A program made the translations under genes and the position numbers. Shown in pieces: positions 50,551 to 62,361 of a stretch of DNA of 64,000 nt (position 1 is its first letter; every line of letters begins with the position of its first letter). The stretch comes from Abelmoschus esculentus. Lineage: Eukaryota; Streptophyta; Magnoliopsida; Malvales; Malvaceae. The DNA lies in the NCBI GenBank assembly GCA_035048815.1, contig JAUCBN010000036.1, forward strand, positions 4,350,001 to 4,414,000. Direction: 5' to 3'. The notes beneath the pieces are model-generated. The model made no database searches. It was given only the letters and a program-made list of their open reading frames with translations, and was not told the DNA's origin.

Positions 50551-51218
50551 AGTTAATTTTAATGTCATAATATATTCACATGTATTATTAAGTGATAAAG
50601 TTTTAGTAAAAGCCTAGAATAACAAAATTTCAAGTCCATTAATATTTAAATTAAAATAATAAAACATTTAATAAATAAATCAAAATAATTAAATATTCGA
50701 ATATTAAATATTTGAATATTTTTATTTAATATTATTCGAATTAAAATATATGAATAATATTAAATATAAATAAAAATATTAGTTGAAAAATAATAAATAT
50801 TCAAATATTTTGATTAAAAAATATTCAAATAAAAATATTTATATTTTAAATATTCAAATAAAAATATTTGGATATTCGAATAAAAATTATAAATATTTAA
50901 ATATTTTTTATTCTAATATATGAATAAAATCATGAATATTCGAATATTTGAATTTAAAAATATTCAAATAAAAATATTTAGATTTTAATTATTCGAACAA
51001 AAAATATAAAAATGTTTAAACAACGAAATTCAAATATTCAAATAATTAAAATCTAAATATTTTTATTTGAATATTTAGATTTTAATTTATTCGAATAATT
51101 AAAATCTAAATATTTAATATTTTTATTTAAATATTAATCGATTTAACAAAGGTAATTCAAATTCTAAGAGATAACCATTTAATACCACTCTTTCGAATTT
51201 CATATTATAAAGTTACAT

Positions 51219-51266
51219 TGGCCCAGTGGTTCAGCCCTATAAGCAAGGGGTCATGGGTTCAACTTC
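51219..51266 (+). other. tRNA-like pol III promoter module (right)
   Basis: TGGCCCAGTGG at 51219-51229 (A-box-like) and GGTTCAACTTC at 51256-51266 (B-box-like). It faces the opposite way to the module at 50489-50550, so the two are inverted within MULE 3. Confidence 0.45.
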
Positions 51267-51312
51267 TCTTTGGGACATTATCACTTTATTTTCAAGCTTT
51301 CCTTCTTTCTCA

Positions 51313-51348
51313 CCAACCAGGTGGTGACACGTGTCACCACCTGATTGG
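51313..51348. repeat. Long palindrome centred on CACGTG
   Basis: A perfect 26-bp palindrome (51318-51343, core GGTGACACGTGTCACC) extends to 36 bp with one mismatched pair. The centre is CACGTG, a G-box sequence. It lies inside MULE 3. Confidence 0.85.
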
Positions 51349-51802
51349 AGAGAAAAATATGTTAATTAATTATAAAAATAAATTAATAAATAAAATTAAT
51401 CACCCAATGTTGTTGTGACGCGTGTCACAAATCGGTTGGGTGATTAATTTTATTAATTTATTTTTATGATTATTTTAAAATAATAAATAAATTAGAGAGA
51501 TTAAATATGTAATTTTACAAATTTTAATTAACGTCCACGTCATCACCGTTAACTTTTCCGTCAGATTTTTAACGGCAATGGCCAAAATAGGTAGGGTTTC
51601 AAAGTTGGGGTACCTGATTGACGAGTTCTTTAATTGGGTGGTCAAAATAGGTATCCCCAATTAGTTGGGTGGTCACTGGTGTAGTTTACCCTTCAATATA
51701 ATACAGCATCATAGTATATGTTTGCATAGTTCGTAATAGATAGATTCACATATGGTACATTGATATATATATGAAATGAGCGTATTAGAGCTAAAGTTTT
51801 TT

Positions 51803-52940
51803 TTAAGCAGTGGGGTAGGATGCTTGCATTGCTATGCCACAAAGACCTTCCTTTGCATCAACATCTCTTTGCATCCTGATGTAGCCTTGTTCACCCCAGC
51901 TAGTGCCCCAAGAATTCTTCACCAACCAATACTTAGTCCCATCATCATCCTCTCCGTACCCAACAGCCGTCACTCCGTGATCCAGTTCCGTGCCACAGGA
52001 TCCCGTAAATACACCACTAGAGTAGAATTGGAACTCGAACCCGCTGGCATCGATGGCAACCGAAACAGGTTGGTTCGCAACTGCCTTTTGCAGTGCATCT
52101 TCACTATTGGCGGGCACATCTTGGAACCCATTTATGGTAGCTGCATGGTTGGCTTCCTCGTTGGCATTGCATGTGCCATCAACTCCCGTGTAAGGGTAGT
52201 TGGACTCGGTTGTTAGGCCTTTGTTCTTTTGGATGAATTGGAAGGCATCGTCCATTAAACCACCTTGACAGCCTTGATCCTCACCTTTGGTGTCGCAGTC
52301 GACCAGTTCTTGCTCAGACAAGGAAATCAACGTACCTGTTGTTATCTTGGTCACCCCTTCCATAGCTGCCACAGCTGAAAACGCCCAACAACATCCTGTG
52401 ATGGTTTCAGCTTTAGAATTAGTACATTGACAGACAAAAGTTTAAAAAGCTGCATAACATTTGAAGAGTATACAAGATTAAGAGCATACCACATTGTGCT
52501 TGGTCCTTGATAGGTGTAACAGCTCCTTTCTTTCTCCAATCCACAGTAGAAGGCAATGCGGTGACGTTTTCATACATGAATGTAGTAGCCTTGTTGGAAC
52601 ACATGTGCCCCTTGAACCCATTCCTTGAAGCCGTGAACTCTTGGTTTGTTAGATCTGCAAACTGATTGACAGCAAGGTTGTAAGGCTTGTTATTGTCTTT
52701 GTTGAAAGAGTCGATGAGTTCCACGTTTTGTTTGAAAATGTTGAAACGCTTGTGCCTCTCATTGTCGTCATTGTAAACTCGTCCAAATTTTGACATCCAT
52801 TGTCTATATCTCTCGTACATTGCTGCATCTTCAAGACCTGTTCGTGAGGTTGCTAAACCTTCACATACTAAATTCGCACCCACTAAGACTATCAAGGCCA
52901 AATATGTGACTAGCTGTTGTATCTGGTTTTTTGAACCCAT
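51803..52940 (-). CDS. SAG12-like cysteine protease CP5 (intact, Gly-to-Ala next to the oxyanion Gln)
   Basis: Exons are 52490-52940 and 51803-52395, 347 codons with C153, H290 and N311 present. Exon 1 is of the CP1/CP3 type (GLATSRTG, YNDDNERH), but exon 2 reads FYSSGVF and VDAKEG like CP2, CP6 and CP8. It ends exon 1 with KDQAQC: the residue after the oxyanion-hole Gln is Ala instead of the near-invariant Gly. The intron has CATAACATTTGAAGAG, shared only with CP1. MULE 3 lies 112 bp beyond the stop codon and could affect 3' end formation. Confidence 0.92.
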
Positions 52941-55603
52941 TCTGATAATAAGAGTTTTCTGGGATTAGGAGAATGGATGGATGGAAGGATGAGAAACAGG
53001 ATGATGAATGCTTCCACTTATATACTCCATTATCTTGCCTATCTATTCTCCGTGCCATGAAAACTCGTCTGATTCGTAGTTGTCTTCATCATTTAACACA
53101 TTTGATCAGGCACGCCGACAGTGATGATTATATTGTCCAAATTAAACTTGTGTCCAAACCAGAATTTGACCCAAATGTTCCATGTCCATTTTGAGCCTTC
53201 CTTGTTTTGATAAATCAATTCCATGGCAGCTGCAGGTCAGTTGTGTTTCATTTGGAAACATGGAGGAGTCTGATTTTGTATTCAAATTACCCTCTGCCCT
53301 CCCATAAATCTAACCAAGCAAAACATTAATCTCACCCTGCCGTTTCCTTCAGTATGGCCTTCTATATAAACACTACAGACAAAGGAATGTTCAAACTTAA
53401 ATTTTAAATTTTAAATATTTTCTTAATATTAGAGCATAAAAAAAAACACCAAAAAACGAACCATTTTTTTCTGATATGCAACCAGAGGAAGTTGGAACGA
53501 TAAAAGTTGGATGTATATTTATACAAAGATCTACATATAGGGAATGTAATACATTAGATCACACCAAATGCTTTCCAGTTTCCACACCACATGACTTGTC
53601 ATAACTTCTTCACATTTATAAGCAAAGTGAACACACTCATCGATTCTGCCGAGGTACATCTATCGTAGAACCGTGACAAACTGACAGACATCCGAGAGAT
53701 GTTCCTTTTTCAACTTCTTTTGAGAGCGATAACTGGAAGGATAAGTATAAACAAGAGGAGAGCACAGGATATGAGATTACGGATCCTACGTGGTCAAGCG
53801 CACGATAAGCACGGTGTAACTTAGGTACAAGATCTAGTCTGGCGAGCTGAACAACAAGTTGTGTGCACTCGCCCTCGTTACCTGTGCACGCCCACTTGTA
53901 GGGGCAACGACTCGACCATGTTTAAGTGGTCGGATATCGACGACAAATTCTAGTCTCGTAATTCGTTGGTCTTAGTTTCGATGATGGTTTTCATTTATAG
54001 TGGCCGTTACTGGAACTTGTCAAATTAACACTTTCAACATTTTAAGAACGATGATTACATCATAATTATAGTTGAACTCATCTCGACGAGATCTTTTCAA
54101 TTGTACCAGCGATGAGAATCGCAATACATTTAATGATGAAAAACAAAATTGTAAATTTTTCTCCCATTTTTATTTATTTTTTCTCTCTTTCCCAAAATAT
54201 CTTCCTAAGGGTAAAAAGAATGGATATCTATAACTACAACACTAATTAGTGGATTAGAATAAATGTAATTTTTTTAAAATGAAAAATGAGTGTCCAATCC
54301 GTCAAAAATAAATACTTGCTTAAGATTTATAGTAGTGATAAGCACGATGAAACTCATAAAAAATATTTAAAAGTAAAGAAGTCTGATGATTAGATGAGTT
54401 CTAGCCAACATAGTTCTCGGTATATTAATCCAAGAATTAGCTCATCGACCTTCAAAAGATAAATTTGCATCAATCTCAAATAATTTGATTGTGGGTTACT
54501 GACAATCCACAATTAAATTAATTTTTTATTAAAAGATAATCGCTTAATAATCGATAAATAACTAATCTTTATTATCAATTTTTTTTATGTAATCCACTTA
54601 AAAATTTAAATCTATCAAATAATTTTGTTGTATTAAGAAACCCAATGAACATAAACTATCAAAGTACTAATATGTTCACAACATCAAATTAAGTATATAA
54701 TGACACTTAGCTTCGTTTTCTGTTAAAACGCCTCTATTTTTAAACATATGGGGGTGTTTATTAAAACAATGTCATAGAAAGCAAAATCTTAGCATTCATT
54801 AAAAGGACCACAAAATTTATGTACCTATAGCCAACGTTTGAACATAAAAGCGTCACAATAAATGAGCTTTTAGAGGCATTTGATTTACGAGCGTCGCCAG
54901 TAGCATTACTTTTAGTGACATTTTAATTTAAACCGCCGTAGTAGGAATACATCTTCCACTCTACCTCACCCGATCCCTAGATAATATTCCCACACCATCC
55001 CTTATCTCAGTCGGCTCTCACCCCTTCACCATTTTACATCGGCTAGATCCCAAACTTAGGCTTTCCCCGCCCGTTCGTTTCCAAGTTTTACCGCAGCAAA
55101 CTTTTTGCTTTCCCCTGTTTGTCTCTATGTTTTGCAGTAGCTAAGTACGGATTTCCCTCATATCTATGTATACTTGATTCATATTTCTCTTTTCATCTCT
55201 ACTTTTAGATCTTAATCCAAATATTCACTGTGATTGTCTGAATTATTAATTTTTAATCTACCTTTTTCCTTGTGCATGGCGTTTGCTTTTGTGAATGCAA
55301 GCCAAGAGAATGCTTCTTATTTAGGACTTCGCATCATTAAGAAATTCAGCCTTTGGACTGGAATTTGTGCACATGTTTAGGACTGCTCTCTAGAATTTTC
55401 TTGTGATCATTTAGTTGAATGACATATTTTTGTGGTTTCAGCAGTCCGACTAGGATATCTGGTTTTTAAGAAGATATATTAAGGCATGAATATTAGAGCA
55501 TTATAGTCGAACATCATAGTGTATGTTTGCATAGTTCATGGTAGATTCACATATGGTACATTGATATATATACGAAATGAGCGTATTAGAGCTAAAGTTT
55601 TGT
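52941..55603. other. Spacer 5 (between CP5 and CP6), diverged
   Basis: The shared 5' flank of CP5 ends near 53400. Positions 53740-54960 are a more divergent version of the common spacer. Positions 55200-55490 have no counterpart in the other spacers and contain a 34-codon open stretch (55277-55381, MAFAFVNASQENASYL start) of unknown origin. The common 3' flank resumes at about 55505. No convincing gene was found. Confidence 0.5.
53017..53024 (-). promoter_or_regulatory. TATA box of CP5
   Basis: TATATAAG on the minus strand, 77 nt before the ATG. Confidence 0.75.
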
Positions 55604-56743
55604 TTAAGCAGTGGGGTAGGATGCTTGCATTGCTATGCCACAAAGACCTTCCTTTGCATCAACATCTCTTTGCATCCGGATGTAGCCTTGTTCACCCCAG
55701 CTAGTTCCCCAAGAGTTCTTCACCAACCAATACTTAGTCCCATCATCATCCTCTCCGTATCCAACAGCCGTCACTCCATGATCCAGTTCCGTGCCACAGG
55801 ATCCAGTAAATACACCACTAGAGTAGAACTGGAACTCGAACCCGCTGGCATCAATGGCAACCGAAACAGGTTGGTTCGCAACTGCCTTTTGCAGTGCATC
55901 TTCACTATTGGCGGGCACATCTTGGAACCCATTTATGGTAGCTGCATGGTTGGCTTCCTCGTTGGCATTGCATGTGCCATCAACTCCCGTGTAAGGGTAG
56001 TTTGATTCGGTTGTTAGGCCTTTGTTCTTCTGGATGAATTGGAAGGCATCGTCCATTAAACCACCTTGGCAGCCTTGGTCCTCACCTTTGGTGTCGCAGT
56101 CGACCAGTTCTTGCTCAGACAAGGAAATCAACGTACCTGTTGTAATCTTGGTCACCCCTTCCATGGCTGCCACAGCTGAAAACGCCCAACAACATCCTGT
56201 GATAGTTTCAGCGTTAGAATTAGAACTATATTTACAAACAAAAGTTTAAGAAGCTGCATGATCTTTGAAGAGTATACGAGATTAGAGCATACCGCATTGT
56301 CCTTGGTCCTTGATAGGTGTAACAGCTCCTTTCTTTCTCCAATCCACAGTAGAAGGCAATGCGGTGACGTTTTCATACATGAATGTAGTAGCCTTGTTGG
56401 AACACATGTGCCCCTTGAACCCATTCCTTGAAGCCGTGAACTCTTGGTTTGTTAGATCTGCAAACTGATTGACAGCAAGGTTGTAAGGCTTGTCATTGTC
56501 TTTGTTGAAAGAGTCAATGAGTTCCACATTTTGTTTGAAAATGTTGAAACGCCTGTGTCTCTCATTGTTGTCACTGTACACTCGTCCGAATTTGGACATC
56601 CATTGTCTATGCCTCTCGTACATTGGTACATCTTCAAGACTTGTTCGTGAGGTTGCTCCACCTTCCCATACTAAATTCGCACCCACTATGACTATCAAGG
56701 CCAAATATGTGACTAGCTGTTGCAGCTGGTTTTTTGAACCCAT
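55604..56743 (-). CDS. SAG12-like cysteine protease CP6 (intact)
   Basis: Exons are 56293-56743 and 55604-56196, 347 codons. The mature domain reads the same as CP2 across exon 2. Exon 1 differs: the signal peptide has LIVIVGANLVWEGG, with Trp replacing the Cys of the other copies, and the prodomain has EDVPMYERH and ERHRRFN. The ERFNIN motif stays complete. An in-frame ATG at 56857 with no intervening stop would add 38 residues, but it lies upstream of the TATA box, so the start at 56743 is used. Confidence 0.92.
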
Positions 56744-59700
56744 TCTGATAATAAGAGTATTCTGGGATTGGGAGAATGGATGGATGGATGAGAAACAGGA
56801 TGATGAATGCTTCCACTTATATACTCCATTATCTTGCCTATCTATTCTCCGTGCCATGAAAACTCGTCTTATTCGTAGTTGTCTTCGTCATTTAACATAT
56901 TTGATCAAGCACGCCGACAATGATGATTATATTGTCCAAAACTTGTGTCCAAACCAGAATTTGACCTAACTGTTCCATGTCCATTTTGAGCCTTCCTTGT
57001 TTTTATAAATCAATTCCAGGTCAGCTGCAGGTAAGTTGTGTTTCATTTGGAAACATGGAGGAGTCTGATTTTGTATTCAATTACCCTCTTCCCTCCCATA
57101 AATCAAACCAAGCAAAACATCAATCTCATCCTACCGTTTCCTTCAGTAAGCCCTCTTTGTATATAAATACTACAGACAAAGAAATGTTCAAACTATATAC
57201 AATCCGTTCACAATCAAAATATTATTAACGTATTAAAATTTACATATATTTACGTTACTTTACAAATGATATAAAACCAAAATAAAACAAATTGCAACCA
57301 AAGGGTTAATTTCTAGGTATAATATTCATATAAATTTTAATCATATCGTTGGATATGATTTGTGACGAATGATGTTAGATTGGATTCATCATCACGGGAA
57401 AGAAAAATACTCACTTATCCTAGGACTATATTAGCTTGAAATTCTTATACATGCTGTACATGACAGGATTCAGGGGAGATGAATAGGGGATTAAATAAGG
57501 AAACCAACTAAAGATCTATGCATAAATTTGAATCTCATCGAACAGTTCAAAATGAGTTAATAAATCTTACTTATATATTAAAAAGGTTCCAACGATATTA
57601 AATAAATAAATTTTAATTAATGATTTTAAATTTTAAATCTTAAACTATAAATTTTAAAAGTTAAATCATATCCATAATTCTCTAAAATTCTAACCTGAAT
57701 CATAAACTTAATTTTTTTTAGTAAGATGCAAAAATGACACAAAAAAATATAAAAGATTTTTATTCTGTTTGAAGGATGGTGTAACATCGATGCATAGAAT
57801 AGAAATTTTCTACCGTTATTTATGCTCCCACTGTAAATCAAGTTTAGGGTCTAACATAGAAATTATTTACCCTTAATTATGTCTCTTTGGATGTCTCGCT
57901 TTAAAAAAGTGAGTTTAGAATTTAAAGTTAAATTTAAAAAATTAATTATAGATTTTATAGAATGTAAAGTTTAGGGCGTAAAATTTAGGATTAAAATTTT
58001 ACGACTTTAATATAAGTTACAGGAGGCATACTTAGCGACAAGTGATTTTTGTTCTAGGTATAAAATTTGACCTAGGGTGCAGGGTCTAAGATAAATATAA
58101 ACAACAGGAGAGCATCAGCTATGAGATTAGGGATCCTAAGTGGTCAAGCACACGATAAGTCTAGTGTAACTTAGGTACAAGATCTAGTCAGATAGGATGC
58201 ACAACAAGTCATGTGCACTCGCTTTGGCTACTGGCGCACGCCCACTCGTAGGGGCAACGAGTCGATCATTTTTTGGAGGTCGGATATCGACGACAAGCTC
58301 TAGTCTCTTAGTCTTCGGATGATGGTTTAGATGGTGATCTCTTTTTATAGCGATGACGGTTGAAGCTTATCGAACCAACTCTTTTTAAATTTTCTCTTAA
58401 TTGTTTTGACGAACAATGGACGATTACACGACAACTATCATTGGGTTCGTCTCGATGAGATATTTTCAATATTATTAACAATGAGAGTCACGGTAGATCT
58501 AGTGATAGAGAATTAAAGTTGAAAATTTTTTCCTATTTTTATCTATTTTCTCTCACTCTTTCTCAAATATCTTCCTAAATAGTAAAACAAATGAATATTT
58601 ATAACCACTAAATCAATTAGTAAATCAAAATAAGCATAACTTTTTCTTTAAATAGATAATGAGTACCAGTACATCAAAAATAAAAACTTACTTGAAGCTA
58701 AGATTTTATAGTAGTGCTAGCACGATCAAACCCACAAAAAGCGATTTAAAAATATAGGAGTTTGATGATTAGACGAATTCAAACCAACATAGTCCTCGGC
58801 ATATTGGTCCAAGAATTAGATCATCTTTCTTCGAAAGATAAATCTACATCAATCTCAAATAACTCGAATTATTGATAATCCACCATTAAATTCAGTTTTA
58901 TTAATAAATAATCACTTAATAATCAATAAATGATTAATCCCTGTTATCAAAATTAAAATCTTAAATAATCCATTTAAGAATTCAAATCGATAAAATAATT
59001 TTGCTATATTAAGAGATCTAATGAACATAAATCATCAAAGTATTAATATGTTCACTTTACTAAATTGGGTATATAACGATATTTAGCATCATTTTCTGTT
59101 AAAACGTCTAATTTTGCACATATCATGGCGTTTATTAAAACAATACCATAATAGACAAAATCGCAGCATTTATTAAAAAGGACTACAATATTTATCTACT
59201 TATAGAAAATGAGCTTTCAGCGACATTTTATTTACAAGCATCGTAGACGGTATAACTTTTAGTAACATTTTCATTTAAAACGCCACATGAGGGGATACAA
59301 CTTCCACTCTACCTTACCCCATCCCCGGATAAAATTTCCACACCATCCCTAATCTAAGTCATCACTCACCCTTTCACCATTTTACATCGGCTAGATTCCA
59401 AACTTTGGCTTTCCCCGCTCGTTTGTCTTTAAGTTTTGTCGCAACAAACTTTTGGCTTTCCCCTGTTTGTCTCTAAGTTTTTTAGTAGCAAAGTTCGGGG
59501 TTTTCTTTCACTTTTTATCGCTACTTTAAATCTTAATCCAAAATTATTTGTTGATATATATTCTATAAATGAAAAACGATTTTGACATTGTTTCTTTAAT
59601 AGTGGAGCATAAATACTTAAAATTAAGTGAAAACTAAAATAATAAAATTACAACAATAATTTTTATATTCAGAACTTCCATAGTAGAATAAGCCCTCCTT

Positions 59701-59855
59701 GTAAAGTTGAAACTAGAAGAAGACATTAATATTAAGACATTGGAATTCCATATAATAGAGCATCATAGTGTATGTTTGCATAGTTCATAGTAGATTCACA
59801 TAAGGTACATTGATACATATACGAAATGAGCATATTAGAGCTAAAGTACTTTTGT
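56744..59855. other. Spacer 6 (between CP6 and CP7)
   Basis: It follows the common plan and is nearest to spacer 1 over 57960-59290. The 3' flank of CP7 (CTAAAGTACTTTTGTTTATG) resembles that of CP2, so the CP1-CP2 and CP6-CP7 intervals look like one duplicated block. No gene was found. Confidence 0.6.
56816..56823 (-). promoter_or_regulatory. TATA box of CP6
   Basis: TATATAAG on the minus strand, 73 nt before the ATG at 56743. Confidence 0.75.
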
Positions 59856-60982
59856 TTATGCAGTGGGGTAGGATGCTTGCATTGCTATGCCACAAAGACC
59901 TTCCTTTGCATCAACATCTCTTTGCATTCGGATGTAGCCTTGTTCACCCCAGCTAGTGCCCCAAGAATTCTTCACCAACCAATACTTAGTCCCATCATCA
60001 TCCTCTCCGTATCCAACAGCCGTCACTCCATGATCCAGTTCTGTGCCACAGGATCCAGTAAATACACCACTAGAGTAGAATTGGAACTCGAACCCGCTGG
60101 CATCAATGGCAACCGAAACAGGTTGGTTCGCAACTGCCTTCTGCAGTGCATCTTCACTATTGGCGGGCACATCTTGGAAACCATTTATGGTAGCTGCATG
60201 GTTGGCTTCCTCGTTGGCATTGCATGTGCCATCAACTCCCGTGTAAGGGTAGTTTGATTCGGTTGTTAGGCCTTTGTTCTTCTGGATGAATTGGAAGGCA
60301 TCATCCATTAAACCACCTTGGCAGCCTTGATCCTCACCTTTGATGTCGCAGTCGACCAGTTCTTGTTCAGACAAGGAAATCAACGTACCTGTTGTTATCT
60401 TGGTCACCCCTTCCATGGCTGCCACAGCTGAAAACGCCCAACAGCATCCTATGATAGATTCATCGTCAGAATTAGTACACTGGGAAACAAAAGTTCAAGA
60501 AGCTGCATGATTTTGAAGAGTATACGAGATTAGAGCATACCGCACTGTCCTTGGTCCTTGATAGGTGTAACAGCTCCTTTCTTTCTCCAATCCACAGTAG
60601 AAGGCAATGCGGTGACGTTTTCGTACATGAAAGTAGTAGCCTTGTTGGAACACATGTGACCCTTGAACCCATTCCTTGAAGCAGTGAACTCTTGATTTGT
60701 TAGATCTGCAAACTGATTGACACCAAGGTTGTAAGGCTTGTTATTGTCTTTGTTGAAAGAGTCAATGAGTTCCACGTTTTGTTTGAAAATGTTGAACCGT
60801 TTGCGTCTCTCATTGTTGTCACTGTAAACTCGTCCAAATCGGGACATCCATTGTCTATGCCTCTCGTACATTGCTACATCTTCAAGGCTTGTGCGTGAGG
60901 TTGCTCCACCTCCCCATACTAAATACACCACTGGAATAGAACTGGAACTCGAACCCGCTGGCATCGATGGCAACCGAAACAT
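59856..60982 (-). pseudogene. SAG12-like cysteine protease CP7 (chimeric 5' end, no signal peptide)
   Basis: Exons are 60541-60982 and 59856-60448. Exon 2 is intact (CDIKGEDQG variant) and exon 1 is normal from VWGGGATSRTS onward. Upstream of that, from about 60921 to 60981, the sequence is a 60-bp piece of exon 2 (the stretch coding VAIDASGFEFQFYSSGVF) in the same direction but another frame, here reading MFRLPSMPAGSSSSSIPVVY. The whole joined frame is open. The normal signal peptide, TATA box and 5' flank are gone, and right after the piece comes the 3' flank of CP8. Without promoter or signal peptide it is probably nonfunctional, although the ATG at 60982 and the protease domain could still be translated if transcribed. 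The acceptor is TAG instead of CAG. Confidence 0.9.
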
Positions 60983-61218
60983 CTGTTTGTTGGACTAATT
61001 TTGATGACATTGATTTTTATATTCGGAACTTCTATGTCGTGGAATTAAACTATCCCTGTAGAGTTGGAACTAGAAGAAGAAAATCAAGACAATAATATTA
61101 AGACATTGGAGTTCCATATAATAGAGCATCATAGTGTATGTTTGCATAGTTCATAGTAGATTCACATATGGTACATTGGTATATTTAGATAATGAGTGTA
61201 TTAAAGCTGAAGTTTTGT
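60983..61218. other. Spacer 7, shortened to 236 bp
   Basis: Only the 3' flank of CP8 remains between CP7 and CP8. About 2.8 kb present in the other spacers is missing. Confidence 0.8.
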
Positions 61219-62361
61219 TTATGCAGTGGGGTAAGATGCTTGCATTGCTATGCCACAAAGACCTTCCTTTGCATCAACATCTCTTTGCATCCGGATGTAG
61301 CCTTGTTCACCCCAGCTAGTGCCCCAAGAATTCTTCACCAACCAATACTTAGTCCCATCATCATCCTCTCCGTATCCAACAGCCGTCACTCCATGATCCA
61401 GTTCCGTGCCACAGGATCCAGTAAATACACCACTAGAGTAGAATTGGAACTCGAACCCGCTGGCATCAATGGCAACCGAAACAGGTTGGTTCGCAACTGC
61501 CTTCTGCAGTGCATCTTCACTATTGGCGGGCACATCTTGGAAACCATTTATGGTAGCTGCATGGTTGGCTTCCTCGTTGGCATTGCATGTGCCATCAACT
61601 CCCGTGTAGGGGTAGTTGGATTCGGTTGTCAGGCCTTTGTTTTTCTGGATGAATTGGAAGGCATCATCCATTAAACCACCTTGGCAGCCTTGATCCTCAC
61701 CTTTGGTGTCGCAGTCGACCAATTCTTGCTCAGACAAGGAAATCAACGTACCTGTTGTAATCTTGGTCACCCCTTCCATGGCTGCCACAGCTGAAAACGC
61801 CCAACAACATCCTGCGATAGATTCAATAATATAAGAATTAGAACTATATTTACAAGCAAAAGTTTAAGAAGCTGCGTGATATTTGAAGAGTATACGAGAT
61901 TAGAGCATACCGCATTGTCCTTGGTCCTTGATAGGTGTAACAGCTCCTTTCTTTCTCCAATCCACAGTAGAAGGCAATGCAGTGACGTTTTCGTACATGA
62001 AAGTAGTAGCCTTGTTGGAACACATGTGCCCCTTGAACCCATTCCTTGAAGCCGTGAACTCTTGGTTTGTTAGATCTGCAAACTGATTGACAGCAAGGTT
62101 GTAAGGCTTGTCATTATCTTTGTTGAAAGAGTCAATGAGTTCCACGTTTTGTTTGAAAATGTTGAAACGCTTGTGTCTCTCATCGTTGTCACTGTAAACT
62201 CGTCCAAATTTGGACATCCATTGTCGATGTCTCTCGTACATTGCTGCATCTTCAAGACTTGTTCGTGAGGTTGCTCCTCCTTCACATACTAAATTCGCAC
62301 CCACTAAAACTATCAAGGCCAAATATGTGACTAGCTGTTGCAGCTGGTTTTTTGAACCCAT
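61219..62361 (-). CDS. SAG12-like cysteine protease CP8 (intact, first in transcription order)
   Basis: Exons are 61911-62361 and 61219-61811, 347 codons with the complete catalytic triad and ERFNIN motif. Prodomain variants are GRVYSDNDERH and GGATSRTS. The mature domain matches CP2 and CP6 (FYSSGVF, VDAKEG). Coding sequence and splice sites (GTATGC donor, CGCAG acceptor) are sound, but the TATA box carries a substitution (GATATAAG), so expression may be lower. Confidence 0.92.

Larger units (their letters stand above)
50159..51691. mobile_element. Mutator-like element (MULE 3) in the CP5 3' flank
   Basis: This is a 1533-bp non-autonomous element. Both ends read GGGTAAACTACACCAGTGAC inward, and the inverted repeats stay nearly identical for about 220 bp. 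A perfect 9-bp duplication surrounds it. The first nine bases and the general plan match MULE 1, suggesting related families. There is no transposase and no recognisable captured gene. The interior is extremely AT-rich (AATATTCGAATA-like runs at 50690-51140), and it contains two inverted tRNA-like modules and a long palindrome at 51313-51348. The high arm identity means a fairly recent insertion, after the array had formed. Confidence 0.93.
47117..51802. other. Spacer 4 (between CP4 and CP5) with a MULE insertion
   Basis: Apart from the 1.5-kb MULE at 50159-51691, this spacer follows the usual unit: CP4 5' flank, the TATGAGATTAGGGATCC segment (48506-48522), AT-rich DNA, the GCGTC patch near 49590-49680 and the CP5 3' flank. 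It is most like spacer 2. No gene was found. Confidence 0.6.

Noticed and set aside
56744..56857. N-terminal extension of CP6 (and of CP4 to 47206)
   Set aside because: The extra ATGs lie at or upstream of the conserved TATA box, and the other copies have stops or different frames there. The MGSKNQ start is shared by all normal copies.
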